DNA of 64,000 nucleotides from Corynebacterium auriscanis. Lineage in GTDB: Bacteria; Actinomycetota; Actinomycetes; Mycobacteriales; Mycobacteriaceae. Positions 51,050-60,277 of the stretch are shown piece after piece. Below the pieces are notes generated by a model, which was not told where the DNA came from, did no database searches, and worked only from the letters and a program-made list of their open reading frames with translations. Positions within the stretch are counted from its first letter, which is position 1; the number at the start of each line of letters is the position of its first letter. The translations under genes and the position numbers were made by a program. The stretch lies in contig NZ_CP047046.1 of NCBI RefSeq assembly GCF_030408435.1, positions 1,408,572 to 1,472,571 of the forward strand, given 5' to 3'.

Positions 51050-51553
51050 GTGGGATCCCACGCTAAGGCAACTTCCGAAGCTGTTGCTATCGATCACGAC
51101 GGCGCACACGACCACACGGGCGCTCACGCGGTCGCACACCCGCACGACAGCCACCCCGTAAAGCACGAAGTGTTCAACGGCGTTTCTACCAGGGATGTTC
51201 CATCCGCAGGCTGGGGCTGGAGTGAGCTATCTAAGCGCTCCATCATTCTTGCCGGTCTCATCGGTGGCCTGTTCCTACTGGGCATGCTCTTCGGCAACCA
51301 CCGGGGTAATGTGGAGAACATCTGGCTGATTGGCCTAGCAATTCTCGTCTTCGCCGGTACCGCGAAGTGGGCAATGGGTTCCCGTGGCAAGGTGAAGAAG
51401 ACCGTGACTGCTCGCAACAAGCCAGTCGGCCACATCGAGCCTGACTGGGCTGCCGATCAGCTCAACCGCACCGGAGTTTACGCAAACCTCACCCCTGAGC
51501 AGTCCGCAGCACTGAACCACAACTACAAAAGCACCGAAACGGTTCAGAACTAA
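51050..51553 (+). CDS. DUF2631 membrane protein with His-rich N-terminus
   Basis: A 167-residue protein of the actinobacterial DUF2631 family. Residues about 15-40 hold eight histidines (DHDGAHDHTGAHAVAHPHD then HPVKHEVF), a likely metal-binding or flexible segment. Two helices follow (SIILAGLIGGLFLLGMLFG and NIWLIGLAILVFAGTAKWAMG), then a basic tail. It starts with GTG after a perfect AGGAGGAAAC. It diverges from dxr, the usual position for this family, and ends at a strong bidirectional terminator. Its function is unknown. Confidence 0.85.
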   Translation: MGSHAKATSEAVAIDHDGAHDHTGAHAVAHPHDSHPVKHEVFNGVSTRDVPSAGWGWSELSKRSIILAGLIGGLFLLGMLFGNHRGNVENIWLIGLAILVFAGTAKWAMGSRGKVKKTVTARNKPVGHIEPDWAADQLNRTGVYANLTPEQSAALNHNYKSTETVQN

Positions 51554-51584
51554 CTAGGCCTCCGGTTTACTCACCGGAAAGCCA

Positions 51585-51614
51585 AAGTCCCTCGCCTTCC
51601 TAGGCGAGGGACTT
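51585..51614. terminator. Bidirectional intrinsic terminator
   Basis: A perfect 12-bp stem, AAGTCCCTCGCC (51585-51596) with GGCGAGGGACTT (51603-51614), and a six-base loop. It lies 31 bases after DUF2631 and nine bases after the convergent VIT-family gene. The plus strand continues CTTGTTTGG. Confidence 0.9.
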
Positions 51615-51623
51615 CTTGTTTGG

Positions 51624-52343
51624 TTAAGCAACTCCTGTACCGAACAGCAAACCAACTCCATAGGTGACGATCAGGCCTAAGGCACCGCCAATGAGCAGCC
51701 TCAGCATGGAGCGTCCCCTATTGGTATCGGAGATTCGCGCCGAAACGTAACCCGTGAGAACCAAAGTAGCTAGGGTCACGAAAGTAACCGTGAGCCCTCG
51801 GGACGAGGCGGGCGCCAAAATCACGGACATGATGGGAAGCAACGCACCCAAAGTAAACGCAACGGCCGACGACAACGCCGCAGCCCATGGGTTCGTAAGG
51901 TCCTCGCTATCGATACCCAGCTCCAACTTCAAGTGAGCTTTGAGTGGGTCTTTCGATTCGATGTCTGTCACAGCACGGTCGGCGATGTCATGGGATACGC
52001 CATACCCCTGCAGAATCTCCACTAATTCGCGGTGTTCTTCTACAGGGTAGTCCCGCAGTTCGGACTTCTCCAGATGAATGAAGTGGCGTTCAGAGTCGCG
52101 CTGTGCGGATACCGATACGTACTCGCCTAGCGCCATGGAGACAGCACCCGCCACAGCGGCTGCCACGCCGGCAATCATGATCGCGGAAGTACCACTGCCT
52201 GCCGCGATCACGCCGAGCAAGATGCAAGCAGTGGAGACGATGCCATCGTTGGCGCCGAGCACACCAGCGCGCAACCAATTCAGTTTGGAATTAATAGCCG
52301 AGTTGTGTGCTTCAGCAGCATGTGGTGAATCAGCGCTATGCAT
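51624..52343 (-). CDS. VIT1/CCC1 family iron or manganese transporter
   Basis: A 239-residue membrane protein of the vacuolar iron transporter family. The signature first helix is KLNWLRAGVLGANDGIVSTACILLGVIAAG, followed by VAGAVSMALGEYVSVSAQRDSERHF. The cytoplasmic acidic segment EKSELRDYPVEEHRELVEILQGYG then DPLKAHLKLELGID binds metal in eukaryotic VIT1. Three further helices follow. The start at 52343 has GGAG ten bases upstream and leads straight into the conserved part. It would export or sequester Fe2+ or Mn2+. A DtxR-like sequence lies about 235 bases upstream. Confidence 0.85.
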   Translation of the reverse strand: MHSADSPHAAEAHNSAINSKLNWLRAGVLGANDGIVSTACILLGVIAAGSGTSAIMIAGVAAAVAGAVSMALGEYVSVSAQRDSERHFIHLEKSELRDYPVEEHRELVEILQGYGVSHDIADRAVTDIESKDPLKAHLKLELGIDSEDLTNPWAAALSSAVAFTLGALLPIMSVILAPASSRGLTVTFVTLATLVLTGYVSARISDTNRGRSMLRLLIGGALGLIVTYGVGLLFGTGVA

Positions 52344-52576
52344 TTCTTTAGACTCCGACCTCACCAGGGTTTTCCTCAGACAAACCCAGCAGAGGAAGCA
52401 TGGCCTCCCCGGAACTCCGAGCACATACGGTGCTGGCGGTGGTGGGCAGAAAGGCCACCGCTGCATGAACAAGAAGGGCGTGCGCAGGAATACCTGCGAT
52501 GGTTTCAAGCATGATAGCGACTATATGGGTAGCGCACGCCTTCCCGCCAGCAAGGATAGGCGTAGCTGAAACCAGC

Positions 52577-52595
52577 TCAGGGTAGCCTAAGTCTC
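52577..52595 (-). promoter_or_regulatory. DtxR-box-like sequence (weak)
   Basis: TCAGGGTAGCCTAAGTCTC matches the DtxR consensus TTAGGTTAGCCTAACCTAA at 12 of 19 positions, and at 12 of the first 14, with an intact TAGCCTAA core. It stands in the 252-base gap between rlmN and the VIT gene. The rest of that gap (52344-52576) contains no gene I can support. Confidence 0.3.
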
Positions 52596-53708
52596 TTAAT
52601 TCTCTTCAGCGGCGAGCTGCCCACAAGCCGCCGCAATTTCTTGGCCCTTCGTATCGCGCACGGTACACGGCACGCCCTGGGCTTCCACTCGGCGAACGAA
52701 CTCGTCTTGCACTTCCTTTGGGGAGGCATCCCACTTAGAACCGGGGGTTGGGTTTAGAGGTATCACATTGACGTGCACCTTAGACCCCAGCGCCCCACGC
52801 AACTTCTTGCCCAGTAGCTCGGCCCGCCACGGTTGGTCATTCATATCGCGAATAAGGGCATATTCGATAGACACACGCCGACCGGAGGTATCCGCGTAGT
52901 ATCGCGCGGCATCCAGCACCTCATCCACCGACCAGCGATTGTTCACCGGCACTAACTCATCGCGTAATTCATCATCGGGGGTGTGCAGTGAAACGGCCAA
53001 GCGCACCGTCATTCCTTCGTCAGCCAGCTTTCGAATGGCCGGAGCCAATCCGACTGTGGAGACAGTCACGTTACGCTGAGAAATACCAAATCCCAATGGC
53101 GGAGGAGAAGTAATCTTGCGGACCGTATCCACCACACGCTTGTAGTTGGCCAGCGGTTCGCCCATACCCATAAACACGATGTTGGACAGTCGCCCTTCCC
53201 CGCCTTCCACTTCCCCATCACGCATCGCGGCGGCGGCGAAACGAACCTGTTCCACCATTTCCCCCACCGAGAGGTTACGGTCCAATCCACCCTGCCCGGT
53301 AGCACAAAATGGGCAGGCCATACCGCACCCTGCCTGCGAAGAAATACACAAGGTAGCGCGGCCCGGGTAGCGCATCAAAACCGATTCCAACAACGTGCCG
53401 TCGAACAGTCGCCACAACGTTTTGCGCGTTTCCCCATCATCGGTATTCAGGTGACGCAATGGTGTCATCAACTCCGGGAAGAGCGCGTCTCGCACCGGCT
53501 TTCGCTTATTCTCCGGCAAGTCTGTCATATCCTCGGGATCCGCCAACAGGCGCCCGTAGTACTGCCGCGCCAACTGGTCCGCACGAAACTTGGGCAATCC
53601 CAATTCTTCAACTGCATTTTTGACTTCTTCGCGGCTCATATCCGCCAGGTGTACCGGCGGCTTTCCCCTGCGTGGAGCGGTAAACGTCAATTTCACTGGT
53701 TCAGCCAT
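52596..53708 (-). CDS. rlmN: 23S rRNA/tRNA methyltransferase RlmN
   Basis: A radical-SAM enzyme that methylates C2 of A2503 in 23S rRNA and A37 in some tRNAs. The 4Fe-4S motif CxxxCxxC is at C128, C132 and C135 ([16 protein letters not shown]). [15 protein letters not shown] follows, and the methyl-carrying cysteine is C362 in AAACGQL. An N-terminal helical domain ([20 protein letters not shown]) is typical. Length 370. It is separated from the divergent LapA-like gene by 61 bases. Confidence 0.95.
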   Translation of the reverse strand: MAEPVKLTFTAPRRGKPPVHLADMSREEVKNAVEELGLPKFRADQLARQYYGRLLADPEDMTDLPENKRKPVRDALFPELMTPLRHLNTDDGETRKTLWRLFDGTLLESVLMRYPGRATLCISSQAGCGMACPFCATGQGGLDRNLSVGEMVEQVRFAAAAMRDGEVEGGEGRLSNIVFMGMGEPLANYKRVVDTVRKITSPPPLGFGISQRNVTVSTVGLAPAIRKLADEGMTVRLAVSLHTPDDELRDELVPVNNRWSVDEVLDAARYYADTSGRRVSIEYALIRDMNDQPWRAELLGKKLRGALGSKVHVNVIPLNPTPGSKWDASPKEVQDEFVRRVEAQGVPCTVRDTKGQEIAAACGQLAAEEN

Positions 53709-53769
53709 GATGCAGGTTATTATTGCACGCCGGTGGCACTTCGGTCACTTTTGCAGTTGAATAGGTGAT

Positions 53770-54114
53770 ATGTCGAATAACACCGCTCCCTTTAACGAGT
53801 CTCAGGACTTCAACTCCTACGACTCCCCCGTTGCCCCTAGCGAAACCGCCGATCGCGATCCCCAGCGTCGCGTCAAGGGCTCTACAGCGGGTGGTACCTG
53901 GGTAGCCCTGATCATCGGTGTGCTGCTCCTGATCGTTCTGCTGACCTTCATCTTGCAGAACCAAGAGAAGTTCGACTTGCAATTGTTCGCTTGGTCTATC
54001 CAATTGCCCATCGGCGTGGGCATGTTGCTCTCAGCTATCCTCGGCGCCCTGATCATGGCCCTCGTGGGTGGCGTGCGCATCCTGCAGCTTCGCCGCCAGG
54101 TTAAGCGCGCCTAG
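53770..54114 (+). CDS. LapA/DUF1049 family membrane protein
   Basis: A 114-residue protein. A polar N-terminal 40 residues is followed by two helices (TWVALIIGVLLLIVLLTFILQNQEKFDLQLFAWSIQLPIGVGMLLSAILGALIMAL in outline), with the LapA-type FILQN...F..W...LP pattern between them. It ends in a basic RRQVKRA tail. LapA helps organise the envelope in E. coli; a role here is unknown. It converges on cdsA with six bases between stops. Confidence 0.8.
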   Translation: MSNNTAPFNESQDFNSYDSPVAPSETADRDPQRRVKGSTAGGTWVALIIGVLLLIVLLTFILQNQEKFDLQLFAWSIQLPIGVGMLLSAILGALIMALVGGVRILQLRRQVKRA

Positions 54115-54120
54115 TTGCGG

Positions 54121-54984
54121 CTAGCTGCCACTGATCATATTGAGGACCACCCACGTGATCATCGCGGCTGGCAGCATGCCGTCTAGGCGATCCATCAGGC
54201 CTCCGTGCCCCGGCAACATGCCGGACATGTCCTTAATCCCCAGGTCCCGTTTGAACTGACTCTCGACCAAGTCCCCCAATGTGGCGCACACTGCTAGGCC
54301 CACGCCCAGTAGTACGCCCACCCAAAACGGTGCCCCCAGCATCAACGTCACAGTGGCAATACCCACCACGGTTGATAGCAGCACCGACCCGGCAAAACCC
54401 TCCCACGATTTCTTTGGACTCACCGCCGGCGCCATCGAATGACTGCCGAAGAACACCCCAAATATATACCCACCTACATCCGACGCCACCACGCAAGCCA
54501 TGAACGTCAAGATGAAGGCCACGCCACTGGCGGTCTCGGTTTCCATCCGCGAGAGCATTGCCGCAAAGGAACCAAAGAGCGGAATCCACGTAAGAACGAA
54601 CACGCCCACGGCCACATCGCGCACATAGTTGTGTGGCGGGGAATGCCTGCCGTGGTGGAAAAGCCGTGTGATCATCAATAACAGCACGCTGGTCACATAA
54701 CCGGCGACCAAACCGGTGGTGCCGAACGGCCACGATAGCCACACCATGACCTGCGCGCCGATGCTTAGAACGATCAGGCTCAACACGTAGCCAGTTTCGT
54801 ACAATCGGCGCCAGACCTCGTAGACCGCCAAGCCCAACGCAATCGCCACCAGGGGGTACCACAAGAACGGGTTCAGAAGTGCGCCGATGGCCAGTCCCCC
54901 TAGAAGAACTCCGACGGAGACCGCCTGGGTCAGGTTACGCCCAGCGTTATTCTTCGGCTTAGGTAAGGCCACGGCCTTTCTCAT
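54121..54984 (-). CDS. cdsA: Phosphatidate cytidylyltransferase
   Basis: Makes CDP-diacylglycerol from phosphatidate and CTP, feeding PgsA-type enzymes. A 287-residue protein with about eight helices. The family signature near the end is SPKKSWEGFAGS, with DLVESQFKRDLGIKDMSGMLPGHGGLMDRLDGMLPA containing the metal-binding aspartates. It follows frr in the conserved rpsB-tsf-pyrH-frr-cdsA order. The start at 54984 has AAGGGGA very close to the ATG; a GTG 12 bases further in is possible. Confidence 0.93.
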   Translation of the reverse strand: MRKAVALPKPKNNAGRNLTQAVSVGVLLGGLAIGALLNPFLWYPLVAIALGLAVYEVWRRLYETGYVLSLIVLSIGAQVMVWLSWPFGTTGLVAGYVTSVLLLMITRLFHHGRHSPPHNYVRDVAVGVFVLTWIPLFGSFAAMLSRMETETASGVAFILTFMACVVASDVGGYIFGVFFGSHSMAPAVSPKKSWEGFAGSVLLSTVVGIATVTLMLGAPFWVGVLLGVGLAVCATLGDLVESQFKRDLGIKDMSGMLPGHGGLMDRLDGMLPAAMITWVVLNMISGS

Positions 54985-55035
54985 TCCCCTTCTATGCGTG
55001 TGCCTGGTGACGGCAGGTTAAAAACCAATGGAGGT

Positions 55036-55593
55036 TTACACCTCCATGAGCTCCTGTTCCTTGTGCTCTACCAGCCCGTCAACCTGCTCCACGTGGTTGT
55101 GGGTGACCTTCTCCAGCTCCTTCTCAGCAGCCTTGACTTCATCTTCACCGGCTTCGCCATCTTTCTGAATCCGGCTCAGGCCTTCCATGCCCTTGCGGCG
55201 AATGTTGCGGATGGCGATCTTGGCATCCTCGCCCTTGGACTTGGCAACCTTCACCAAATCTCGACGGCGCTCCTCGGTCAACTGCGGAACCGTAACGCGC
55301 AGGACCTGGCCGTCATTGGTGGGGTTCACGCCGAGGTCGGAGTTACGGATGGCGTTCTCGATGTCATTCATCGTGGATGCTTCGTAGGGCTTAATGATCA
55401 ACATGCGCGGCTCAGGCACGCTGATCGTTGCCATCTGGGTAATAGGGGTTGGTACCCCGTAGTACTCGGCGATGATGCCGTTGAACATCGCCGGGTTGGC
55501 ACGACCGGTACGGATAGTCGTGAGCTCTTCACGGGCGTGCTCAACGGAGCTTGCCATACGCTCTTCGGATTCAAGCAGAATGTCGTCGATCAT
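55036..55593 (-). CDS. frr: Ribosome recycling factor
   Basis: A standard 185-residue RRF. The motifs are [55 protein letters not shown], and [30 protein letters not shown]. Together with EF-G it splits ribosomes after termination. It lies between pyrH and cdsA on the same strand. Confidence 0.98.
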   Translation of the reverse strand: MIDDILLESEERMASSVEHAREELTTIRTGRANPAMFNGIIAEYYGVPTPITQMATISVPEPRMLIIKPYEASTMNDIENAIRNSDLGVNPTNDGQVLRVTVPQLTEERRRDLVKVAKSKGEDAKIAIRNIRRKGMEGLSRIQKDGEAGEDEVKAAEKELEKVTHNHVEQVDGLVEHKEQELMEV

Positions 55594-55645
55594 AATTAAA
55601 ATCTACCAGTTTCGGTTGTCGTAGGGTCCAGAGGACAGGCTGGGG

Positions 55646-56386
55646 TTAGCGGTCCGCGGCGTCGGAACCAACATAGGTACCAATACGCTCACCGGAAACG
55701 GCCCGTGCAATATTGCCCTCAGCGAGCAGGTTGAAAACCAAGATCGGCATGTTGTTGTCCATGCAGAGGGAGAACGCGGTGGCATCGGCGACGCGCAGCC
55801 CCTTCTCGATGACCTCGCGAGGGGTGATATTGGTAAACAGCTCCGCATCGGGGTTGGTGCGTGGGTCGTCGCTGTACACACCATCCACGGCCTTCGCCAT
55901 CAACAGTACGTCGCAGCCGATCTCCAGAGCACGCTGAGCAGCTGTGGTATCCGTGGAGAAGTAGGGCATACCCATACCCGCGCCGAAAATGACCACGCGA
56001 CCCTTTTCCAGGTGCCGATCCGCACGTAGTGGCAGGTATGGTTCCGCCACCTGCGTCATCTGAATCGCGGTCTGCACACGGCAGTCAACGCCCTCTTGCT
56101 CGAGGAAGTCCTGCAGCGCCAGGCAGTTCATCACGGTGCCCAACATACCCATGTAGTCGGAGCGAGACCGGTCCAGCCCGCGCTGCTGCAGCTGAGCCCC
56201 ACGGAAGAAGTTTCCGCCACCAATAACGACGGCCACCTCCGTACCGTTCTTGGATACCTCCGCGATCTGGCGGGCCACGTTTTGCACGACGTCCGGGTCA
56301 ATGCCGACATTGCCCCCACCGAACATCTCTCCACCCAACTTCAGCATTACACGTTTGAACCCGGTTGTTGTCTCGTCAGTGCTCAC
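55646..56386 (-). CDS. pyrH: UMP kinase
   Basis: An amino-acid-kinase-fold enzyme of 246 residues that makes UDP. Motifs are [70 protein letters not shown] and [15 protein letters not shown]. It starts with GTG at 56386, supported by AAGGAGA seven bases upstream. The protein is probably regulated by GTP and UTP like other bacterial UMP kinases. It sits downstream of the tsf terminator, so it likely has its own promoter in 56387-56505. Confidence 0.96.
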   Translation of the reverse strand: MSTDETTTGFKRVMLKLGGEMFGGGNVGIDPDVVQNVARQIAEVSKNGTEVAVVIGGGNFFRGAQLQQRGLDRSRSDYMGMLGTVMNCLALQDFLEQEGVDCRVQTAIQMTQVAEPYLPLRADRHLEKGRVVIFGAGMGMPYFSTDTTAAQRALEIGCDVLLMAKAVDGVYSDDPRTNPDAELFTNITPREVIEKGLRVADATAFSLCMDNNMPILVFNLLAEGNIARAVSGERIGTYVGSDAADR

Positions 56387-56505
56387 TATTCTCCTTAGAT
56401 GGGGGATTTTACGAGGCTGCAAGCGCGCTTCGCCTATCGTCGTTTGTCGTTGATCGAGTTTATCAGCGCGCCTGCTCCACCTTCGTAACGACTAACCCCA
56501 CGCAC

Positions 56506-56550
56506 AACAAAACGCCCAGCCAGCCCCCGATATGGGGACGAGCTGGGCGT
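56506..56550 (-). terminator. Intrinsic terminator after tsf
   Basis: ACGCCCAGC (minus strand 56550-56542) pairs with GCTGGGCGT (56520-56512), and TTTGTT follows on the minus strand. It is 31 bases past the tsf stop. Confidence 0.8.
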
Positions 56551-56581
56551 CGAGTTAAAAGAGCCAGAAGGTGGCGGCGGG

Positions 56582-57400
56582 TTACGCCTGGCCAACCTCG
56601 AAGCGCTCGAAGCCGGTCAGGGTGACGCCGGCCTCGTCCATAACCTGCTTCACGGTCTTCTTGGACTCGGTGACGGATGGCTGATCCAGCAAGCAAACGT
56701 CCTTGAAGTAGCCCTTCAGACGACCCTCAATGATGTTTGGCAGAGCCTTTTCCGGCTTACCCTCCTCGCGGGCGGTAGCCTCAGCAATCTCACGCTCCTT
56801 GGCCACGGTCTCGGCTGGAACCTCGTCAGAGTTCAGGTACTTAGCCTTCAACGCGGCAACCTGCATAGCAGCGGCACGTGCGGCGTCCGCGTTATCACCT
56901 TCGTAGGTGACCAGTACGCCAACTGCCGGTGGCAGGTCAGCGGAACGGTGGTGTAGGTAAACAGCAACCTTGTCACCTTCAACGGTAACGGCACGCTTCA
57001 GCTCCAGCTTCTCACCAATCTTGGCGGAGAGCTGCTGAAGAGCTTCAGCTGCGGACTGACCATCGACCTGAACCGCCTCTAGCTCCTCACGGGAGTTAGC
57101 CTTGGCCTCAGCCGCAGCCTCGGCGACCTTGTTGGCGAAGTCAATGAACTCTTGGTTCTTGGCCACGAAGTCGGTCTCAGCGTTGACCTCGATCATGGTG
57201 TTGCCAGAAACGGCAATCAGGCCCTCAGAAGCGGAGCGCTCAGCGCGCTTGCCCACGTCCTTAGCACCCTTGATGCGCAGAATCTCGATAGCCTTATCGA
57301 AGTCGCCACCGGCTTTTTCGAGAGCCTTCTTGCAGTCCATCATGCCTGCGCCGGTGAGCTCGCGGAGCTTCTTAACGTCTGCAGCGGTGTAGTTCGCCAT
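56582..57400 (-). CDS. tsf: Elongation factor Ts
   Basis: A 272-residue nucleotide-exchange factor for EF-Tu. The UBA-like N-terminus [36 protein letters not shown] is followed by the TDFVAKN signature and a dimerisation domain ([24 protein letters not shown]). The C-terminal module ends in ERFEVGQA. It lies downstream of rpsB with a 94-base gap that shows no terminator, so the two are probably co-transcribed. Confidence 0.98.
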   Translation of the reverse strand: MANYTAADVKKLRELTGAGMMDCKKALEKAGGDFDKAIEILRIKGAKDVGKRAERSASEGLIAVSGNTMIEVNAETDFVAKNQEFIDFANKVAEAAAEAKANSREELEAVQVDGQSAAEALQQLSAKIGEKLELKRAVTVEGDKVAVYLHHRSADLPPAVGVLVTYEGDNADAARAAAMQVAALKAKYLNSDEVPAETVAKEREIAEATAREEGKPEKALPNIIEGRLKGYFKDVCLLDQPSVTESKKTVKQVMDEAGVTLTGFERFEVGQA

Positions 57401-57494
57401 GTTGGGCGATCCTCCTTCGGGTGGAAGTTTCTAATGCGTTTGTCATCTTATGCGACTGTTATTCAGCCTAGGTGACGATTAACGCCCATGCTTT

Positions 57495-58301
57495 TTAAGC
57501 GTTGTCGGTCTGCGCCTCGGCCTCAGCTGCCGGAGCCTCATCAGCTGCGGGAGCTTCTTCCGCAGCTGGGGCATCCCCCGCTGCTTCCTTAGCGGCTGCT
57601 TCCTGACGCTCAGCGCGAGCCTTGCGGCCTTCCTCAACTGCGGAGGAGATTACGCGAGTTAGCAAAGCAGCGGAACCGATGGAGTCATCGTTGCCTGGGA
57701 TTGGGAAGTCAACAACATCTGGGTCACAGTTGGTGTCCAAGACAGCCACAACTGGGATACGCAGCTTCTGAGCCTCAGCAACCGCGATGTGCTCCTTGTT
57801 GGTGTCCACGATCCACAGAGCGGAAGGAACCTTGTTCATCTCTGCGATACCGCCGAGAACGCGCTCCAGCTTGTTGCGCTCGCGGGTCAGCATCAGGATT
57901 TCCTTCTTCGTACGACCCTTGTAGCCGTCCTCTGCGGCGTCCATAGCCTGCAGTTCCTTCAGGCGGTGCAGACGCTTAGCAACGGTCTGGAAGTTGGTCA
58001 GCATACCGCCGAGCCAGCGGTGGTTGACGTATGGCATACCGACGCGCTCAGCCTCGGTAGCAACGGCTTCCTGTGCCTGCTTCTTGGTACCGACGTAGAG
58101 GATGTTGCCACCGTGGGCAACGGTCTCCTTGACGAACTCGTAAGCCTCGTCGATGAAGGTTAGGGTTTGCTGCAGGTCGATGATGTAAATGCCGTTGCGG
58201 TCGGTGAAGATGAAGCGCTTCATCTTCGGGTTCCAACGACGGGTCTGGTGACCGAAGTGCACACCAGCGTCCAGCAGTTCGCGCATTGTAACAACAGCCA
58301 T
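57495..58301 (-). CDS. rpsB: 30S ribosomal protein S2
   Basis: S2 of 268 residues. The core runs from [27 protein letters not shown] through [24 protein letters not shown] and [21 protein letters not shown]. The last 40 residues are an alanine/glutamate/proline-rich tail ([21 protein letters not shown]). The start at 58301 begins MAVVTMREL; no Shine-Dalgarno sequence is visible before it. A hairpin occupies the space where it would be. Confidence 0.97.
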   Translation of the reverse strand: MAVVTMRELLDAGVHFGHQTRRWNPKMKRFIFTDRNGIYIIDLQQTLTFIDEAYEFVKETVAHGGNILYVGTKKQAQEAVATEAERVGMPYVNHRWLGGMLTNFQTVAKRLHRLKELQAMDAAEDGYKGRTKKEILMLTRERNKLERVLGGIAEMNKVPSALWIVDTNKEHIAVAEAQKLRIPVVAVLDTNCDPDVVDFPIPGNDDSIGSAALLTRVISSAVEEGRKARAERQEAAAKEAAGDAPAAEEAPAADEAPAAEAEAQTDNA

Positions 58302-58778
58302 AGTGTTACAGGGACGGCTTTTGTGCTGTAGCTGCCGTCCCTTCCTCGCTTTCGAAAGTTTGGGTTTTGACGGTTTTCTTACGACGCACTCGACACGGAT
58401 TGTACCCCGTGGCTTATGCCTCGTCCTGGCAGATTTCCCCGTTATAGCTGTGGCCAGCCTTGACACCCACACTCGTTGTTTTGGTGCGGGACCGTAGCAG
58501 GTTGAGCCGTGATGTGTCGGGGTGCGAACATCTACGCGTAGTCAGCAGCCCAGCGGCCGAACAGTGCCGTTCGCGTTGGCACCGGTTGTTGGAGTTTTAA
58601 CCTCCTACAGCCCGTCGCCGGACATACTGCGCCCATCAGCTTACCGCCTGCCCCACGCAGGATACAACTCTCCGCACCGCAAATTTTTTCTTTTGTCTTG
58701 TGGACAATTGCGCCTATTTCCACAGCTTTTTCGTCTCGCCGCTTGTGTACCTATTTTATTCCGACGCCACGCTGAACC
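58302..58778. other. 477-bp gap between rpsB and the M23-like gene
   Basis: No credible gene; short open frames here have no family features. It must hold the rpsB leader and promoter (minus) and the M23 promoter (plus). It contains the rpsB hairpin at 58311-58341 (GGGACGGC/GCCGTCCC, eight-base stem, 15-base loop), a second weak hairpin around 58555-58575, and one DnaA-box-like TGTGGACAA at 58699-58707. Confidence 0.5.
58311..58341 (-). promoter_or_regulatory. Hairpin directly upstream of the rpsB start codon
   Basis: On the minus strand GGGACGGC pairs perfectly with GCCGTCCC, followed by TGTAACACT and the ATG. No T-run follows, so it is not a terminator. Its position suggests control of ribosome access, for example by S2 itself. 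Confidence 0.5.
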
Positions 58779-59369
58779 ATGAGTCCTATGAGGACTCGTA
58801 TCAGTGCCATTCTTTGTTCGCTTTTCCTCGCAGCGCATGCGGGGGTCGCAGAAACCGCGCCAGGCAGAACTGCCCCGCCACTGGTTCGGATTCACCGGGT
58901 GCCTGTGGCGGGTGTCCCGGTGAGCGCCGATCCAGCCACCTACGTGCTCAAACCCGCCGATATTCCAGAACAGAACTGGAGGCCGGGACACCGGGGCGTC
59001 GATATTAAGGCCCTGCCAGGCGACAAGGTGGTAGCCAGCGCGACCGGAATCGTTGCGTTCGCCGGTGTGGTGGCGGGAACGCCCGTGGTCAGCGTGGATC
59101 ACCACAGTGGGGTGCGCACCACATATGAGCCAGTGCGGGCGGTTGTGCGCGCAGGAACCAAGGTTCGACGGGGCCAGGTGATTGGAATGCTGGCGGATAC
59201 GAACAAGCTACCGCAGACGGCCCGGCGCGATCCGGGACTGTCCTGGGGAGCGAAAGTACCGGGCGGTGGGAGCGCGCAGTGGGTTTATGTGGATCCCATG
59301 GAGCTGCTGGGCCCAGCAGTGGTGCGACTTATTCCGGAGGGTTCCCAGCCCGCGGGTGTGCCTGATTGA
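58779..59369 (+). CDS. M23/LytM-like exported protein, zinc site incomplete
   Basis: A 196-residue protein with a signal peptide (ISAILCSLFLAAHAGVAE) and a LytM-type beta fold: HRGVDIKALPGDKVVASATGIVAFAGVVAGTPVVSVDHHSGVRTTYEPVRAVV in outline. The first zinc ligands H71 and D75 are present. The third, normally the H of LHWG near the C-terminus, is S155 in GLSWGAKV. It may therefore be a non-catalytic domain of the type that binds or activates amidases. It diverges from rpsB and overlaps xerC by 41 bases at its 3' end. No ribosome site is clear; MRTRIS at 58788 is an alternative start. Confidence 0.85.
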   Translation: MSPMRTRISAILCSLFLAAHAGVAETAPGRTAPPLVRIHRVPVAGVPVSADPATYVLKPADIPEQNWRPGHRGVDIKALPGDKVVASATGIVAFAGVVAGTPVVSVDHHSGVRTTYEPVRAVVRAGTKVRRGQVIGMLADTNKLPQTARRDPGLSWGAKVPGGGSAQWVYVDPMELLGPAVVRLIPEGSQPAGVPD

Positions 59370-60258
59370 ACACTGCTTTGAGGCGCTCGGTACCCACGTG
59401 TGTGTAGATCTGGGTTGTTTGCATGCTGGCGTGGCCCAGCATCTCCTGGACCACACGCAGGTCAGCTCCGCCTTCGAGGACCGCGGTTGCCGTGGAGTGC
59501 CGCAAGCCGTGGGGGGACAGGCGGGGCACATCAGTGGAGTCCGTCATGTTGTTTATCACTGTGCGCACTTGGCGTTGGTTGATCCGTCCGCCGCGCGTGC
59601 CGAGGAAAAGTGCGCTCCTGTCGCGACTGATGTCACCCCGCCTGATTTCTCCCCGGCGGCTCAGCCACTGTTCGAGGGCTTTGCGCGCGGTGGGTCCGAA
59701 TGGAACCACGCGTTGCTTGTTACCTTTACCCAGCACGCGCACAACGTTGTTAGTGAAGTCCACATCGTCCACGTCAGCGCCGGTTAGTTCGGATACACGC
59801 ATGCCGGTGGCGAAAAGCACTTCAGCCATGGCCCAGTCCCGTGTGGCGATGGGATTATCGGGTTCACTGGTGGCGCGCTCCCGGGCCAGATCCAAAACCC
59901 GCGTGGCTTGATCGGCGCGCAATACCCGCGGCAGGGTGCGTTCCAGTTTGGGCGCGCGCAGTGCCGCTACCGGGTTGGCAGCCACCCAGCCTTTGTGGGC
60001 GAGGAATGCACCGAACCCCTTGAGGCTGGATACCATGCGGGCCATGCTGGCCCGGCTGTGACCTGCATCTAGCGACCAGCCCAACACATCGCGAGCGTGG
60101 TTGAGCGTGAACTCACTGATCTCCTCTAGCCCCTCGAGTGCCGCTGCGAGGTCCTTGCGATAGGCGGTAATGGTATTCGAGGAGCGCCCCACCACGTATT
60201 GCAGGTGTTCCTCATAGGCATCGAGAGCCTGTGACAGGGTGGGTGGTGTGGCGGTCAT
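59329..60258 (-). CDS. xerC: Tyrosine recombinase XerC
   Basis: A 309-residue site-specific recombinase for chromosome-dimer resolution. The N-terminal SAM-like core-binding domain covers about residues 8-90. Catalytic residues are R154 (GMRVSEL), K178 (LGKGNKQR), H250 and R253 (SPHGLRHS), H276 (LGHAS) and Y285 (QIYTHV). All six are present. It acts at a dif site, with FtsK as partner; ftsK is also in this window. The 3' end overlaps the convergent M23-like gene by 41 bases. Confidence 0.95.
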   Translation of the reverse strand: MTATPPTLSQALDAYEEHLQYVVGRSSNTITAYRKDLAAALEGLEEISEFTLNHARDVLGWSLDAGHSRASMARMVSSLKGFGAFLAHKGWVAANPVAALRAPKLERTLPRVLRADQATRVLDLARERATSEPDNPIATRDWAMAEVLFATGMRVSELTGADVDDVDFTNNVVRVLGKGNKQRVVPFGPTARKALEQWLSRRGEIRRGDISRDRSALFLGTRGGRINQRQVRTVINNMTDSTDVPRLSPHGLRHSTATAVLEGGADLRVVQEMLGHASMQTTQIYTHVGTERLKAVFNQAHPRAGNPPE

Positions 60259-60277
60259 GCCTAGGAATTGTAGGGAT

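Noticed and set aside
58522..58782. 86-codon open frame in the rpsB-M23 gap
   Set aside because: No ribosome site, proline/serine-rich composition without family features, and it overlaps likely promoter sequence.
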